Shown one piece after another: positions 61,608 to 64,000 of a DNA stretch of 64,000 bases. Source of the stretch: Sthenelais limicola (lineage: Eukaryota > Annelida > Polychaeta > Phyllodocida > Sigalionidae); the NCBI GenBank assembly GCA_942159475.1, contig OW804096.1, positions 108,288,194 through 108,352,193 of the forward strand, read 5' to 3'. The translations under genes and the position numbers were made by a program. Within the stretch, counting starts at the first letter, position 1, and every line of letters begins with the position of its first letter. A model generated the notes under the pieces. The model ran no database searches and was not told the DNA's origin. It saw only the letters and a program-made list of their open reading frames with translations.

Positions 61608-64000
61608 TGTTGTTTTGGTTTTCTGTGTAGGGTTAACACATAAAAATAAGCAGTTGGCTGCGCAGAGATACATCAGCTGATTGGAATTGTGAGGTCACCT
61701 TTTGTCCCTCAAGGCCCGTCTTGTACCATGCCATTCCGCCACCTCAAAGGAATACATCATAGATATGAGGCAATGGTGGCCTGAATGGTTTGGCTGTACA
61801 TTGGCCTTCTATTGGCAGCAAGGAACATGTGCTAGGGGAATCTCTGGTTCCATTAAACGGTTCCACATTGAACGCAAAGCTAGTTCCTACCCACTTTCAA
61901 ATACTCTCTCTCTGGAGGCAAAATCTCTTGCGAATCTTAGAAATATTGATTTTGACCAAAATTTCTATTGTTAGTCCACATTTATGACACTCGCTGAACA
62001 CCGCCTAAGCGACTGTCGACCAGGCATCCGTGGATCAATATTTCACGAGATTCATCCAACCCTTTTGTTCAGCAAAGTATATACCCTCGTCCCCTAGCCT
62101 AGTCATTCAATTAACACCTATTCTATCTGGTCTTGAGCTAGAATTATATTAGCCATTTCCTATCCGTAAGGCCTCATAATCTAGACCAAAATTCCTGAAT
62201 ATTGGCAGGGGTAAGGTCTGGGTCTTGTTTCTCGGTTAATAATACGTTGGATAGCTCGTGGTGAGTGGGCAAATTGCTTTTGGGGGTACTTGTCGGAGAT
62301 GGGGATCACTAGATGTTCTTGTGCATTCCTTCTTGTGGACTCAGTTGTTCAATGAGGCCTTTTGAGGTACATATGGTTGATAAATAGGACTGAAAGTTCA
62401 TGTTTTAAAATTGGAAGATGATTTCATTCCTGTACAATGATTATTCACTTTATACGGAAGTAAGCATGCAAGCATATATGTTTACAAATACGTATGTATT
62501 GTACATGTGTATGTATACATACATGTAACACATGTATGTGTACTGTTGCATGTATTTAGTATCATGTGTGCATATCATATGCTTATTTTATGCACTTGTA
62601 CGTCTCTTTATAATCTGTAAGAGAAAATGGGGTTTTAAATGCACACCTAAATATTGGTTTACCATAATAAAGCTCAATATGTTGTTTATAGAGACTATTA
62701 TTCGTGAGTGGTTAATAAAATCGATCCTAATACCCTCAATCAAATTCTCAGGCACTGCCGAGGTGAGTTCATGTTCTTGACACCGATGCCAACGAACTCT
62801 TTATTTTCGTAAGACTTTGGAGGGAAAATGCGAGAATGTGGCTCGAGGTCACAATTCACTGCACGGATCGATGGGCTGGAGTCTGAAGGATTCATGCCTG
62901 GGTAGCATCAACGGATAGTAATGTGCCTCATGTGAACTGCCAACACATACTCCATGGGAACACCGTGTACCGCTATGGCTGGTTATATAGGGTGTGTGCT
63001 TGATGGCAGAACAAAAGCCATCCCCTGTGTCTGTGATGTCTTCTATATACAAGCAGCACCTACCTACATCACAAGAGAAGTGCTCTGCCATTTTACTTAA
63101 CCCATAGCAGGATGTCCGAATAGCCTTCCCGTAGAACAATCACGAATAATAGCAGGTCTATTTGGCCAATAACAGTAGATCAAAATAGACCACCCTTGAT
63201 GGTTATATCATTATGTATTGCTCTCAAATGAATGTATCTTCCCATGAATCTTATTAAAACATATTTTCAATGTATTTTCCTTTATTTTTTCACAGGCAGT
63301 TTTTCTTCGTCCCTGTTTTATCTGTCTCTTTGCCCGTTCCTTCCTTAAGATACAACCTTCAGTCATACACAGCTGGTTAGATTAACAGGGGGTGACACCA
63401 TCATGGAGTCCACATCCTTATCGATGGTATTCTCTGGTCTTGCCAGGCACTATATCATTTCTCTGAAATGGCAGCGCCGTTTGATCCCTTCCTCATCATT
63501 GCCGCCGACCTCCTCACCCATTAGCTGAGCTCAACGCCCAAATGTTTTTACTTTGATCCCATAACGTTTGGTGGCATTTAGTGATCAGTATATAAAACAT
63601 TACACAACCGTTCCTATCATGCTCGTTCCAGGGAAAACGAGGTCATTGGATTATATTGGACACCTCATCAAGGGAAAATAACACGAATAACACCTGAAGA
63701 GCTCTGCCATTTGTTCTCCAAACTACCTCGCTTACAGATTGCAAAGTTTTGATGAAATTTATCGGTGGTCACGGCTGGTAACATAAACACTTCCGAATGT
63801 TACCCCTCGGGCTGTCCCTGATTGATATGAATATTCATCGTTGTCGCCTTCCGATGCGACATAGGATTCATAATTTTTAGCGGAAAGAAAAATTTGATAT
63901 GTACTTTGCCAGGGAATGACAATTTAATCTGCTTTCCCCTCTCCAGAAAAAGATTGGTTTCCAGCCATGTAATGGTGGCACAATATGGTCGGGTGAATAT
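61608..64000. other. non-coding stretch to the end of the window
   Basis: No exon recognised. An ATGTATGTGTAC-type repeat with palindromic character lies at about 62490-62545. Nothing else stands out. Confidence 0.45.

Noticed and set aside
63381..63400. ACAGGGGGTGACA matching the reverse complement at about 38257-38272
   Set aside because: Only about 14 bp shared, with no flanking homology.
1..64000. CRISPR array, rRNA genes or bacterial operons
   Set aside because: No direct-repeat/spacer pattern, no rRNA-like sequence and no gene density of that kind. The phased array at 45.7-48.3 kb has repeats too short and spacers too long and homologous for CRISPR.

Overview
This is AT-rich, gene-poor nuclear DNA of an animal. 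Nothing looks bacterial: there are no operons or packed ORFs. What stands out is tyrosine-recombinase retrotransposon sequence, fold-back and TIR elements, microsatellites and at least one spliced exon with a consensus donor. Ngaro-type elements together with the repeat-borne FEN1-like protein family point to a marine invertebrate; an echinoderm or related deuterostome is my best guess, but that is inference.

Layout. 1-15.2 kb is mostly unremarkable non-coding DNA. It holds a possible Penelope/hammerhead relic (about 1.32 kb), a hairpin followed by a TATA/initiator arrangement (5.80-5.94 kb), a polypurine tract (10.05-10.18 kb) and a small GC-rich block with E2F, CRE and GC-box matches (14.30-14.43 kb). 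15,219-20,326 is an apparently complete Ngaro-type retrotransposon on the minus strand: gag-like, RT/RNase H and tyrosine recombinase frames, bounded by split direct repeats whose two copies are identical. 20.71-21.72 kb holds a TTAA-flanked hairpin MITE and a second inverted-repeat pair. 27.07-28.42 kb is a broken, coiled-coil-rich gag-like pseudogene (minus strand). 28.56-29.95 kb is a decayed element with inverted arms around a frameshifted FEN1/XPG-like nuclease fragment. 29.95-40.4 kb shows no recognisable gene.

At 42,570-42,648 there is a first coding exon of a secreted or membrane protein (start, signal peptide, GTAAGT donor), probably with its promoter/5'UTR in the CpG-richer 40.4-42.6 kb. 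Its first intron appears to run to the end of the window. Inside that intron, 45,521-48,745 is a 3.2 kb element with 35-bp TIRs. It contains eleven copies of TATACTTACGTCA (or its complement) spaced at one or two times about 187 bp. The rest to 64 kb has hairpins, including a perfect 79-bp inverted repeat at 61.4-61.6 kb, but no recognised exon.

The Ngaro genes work together as a replication unit: capsid-like protein, reverse transcription, then recombinase-mediated integration of a circle through a CATT core. The gag-to-pol junction carries a textbook -1 frameshift signal (A AAA AAC, 5-nt spacer, stem-loop).
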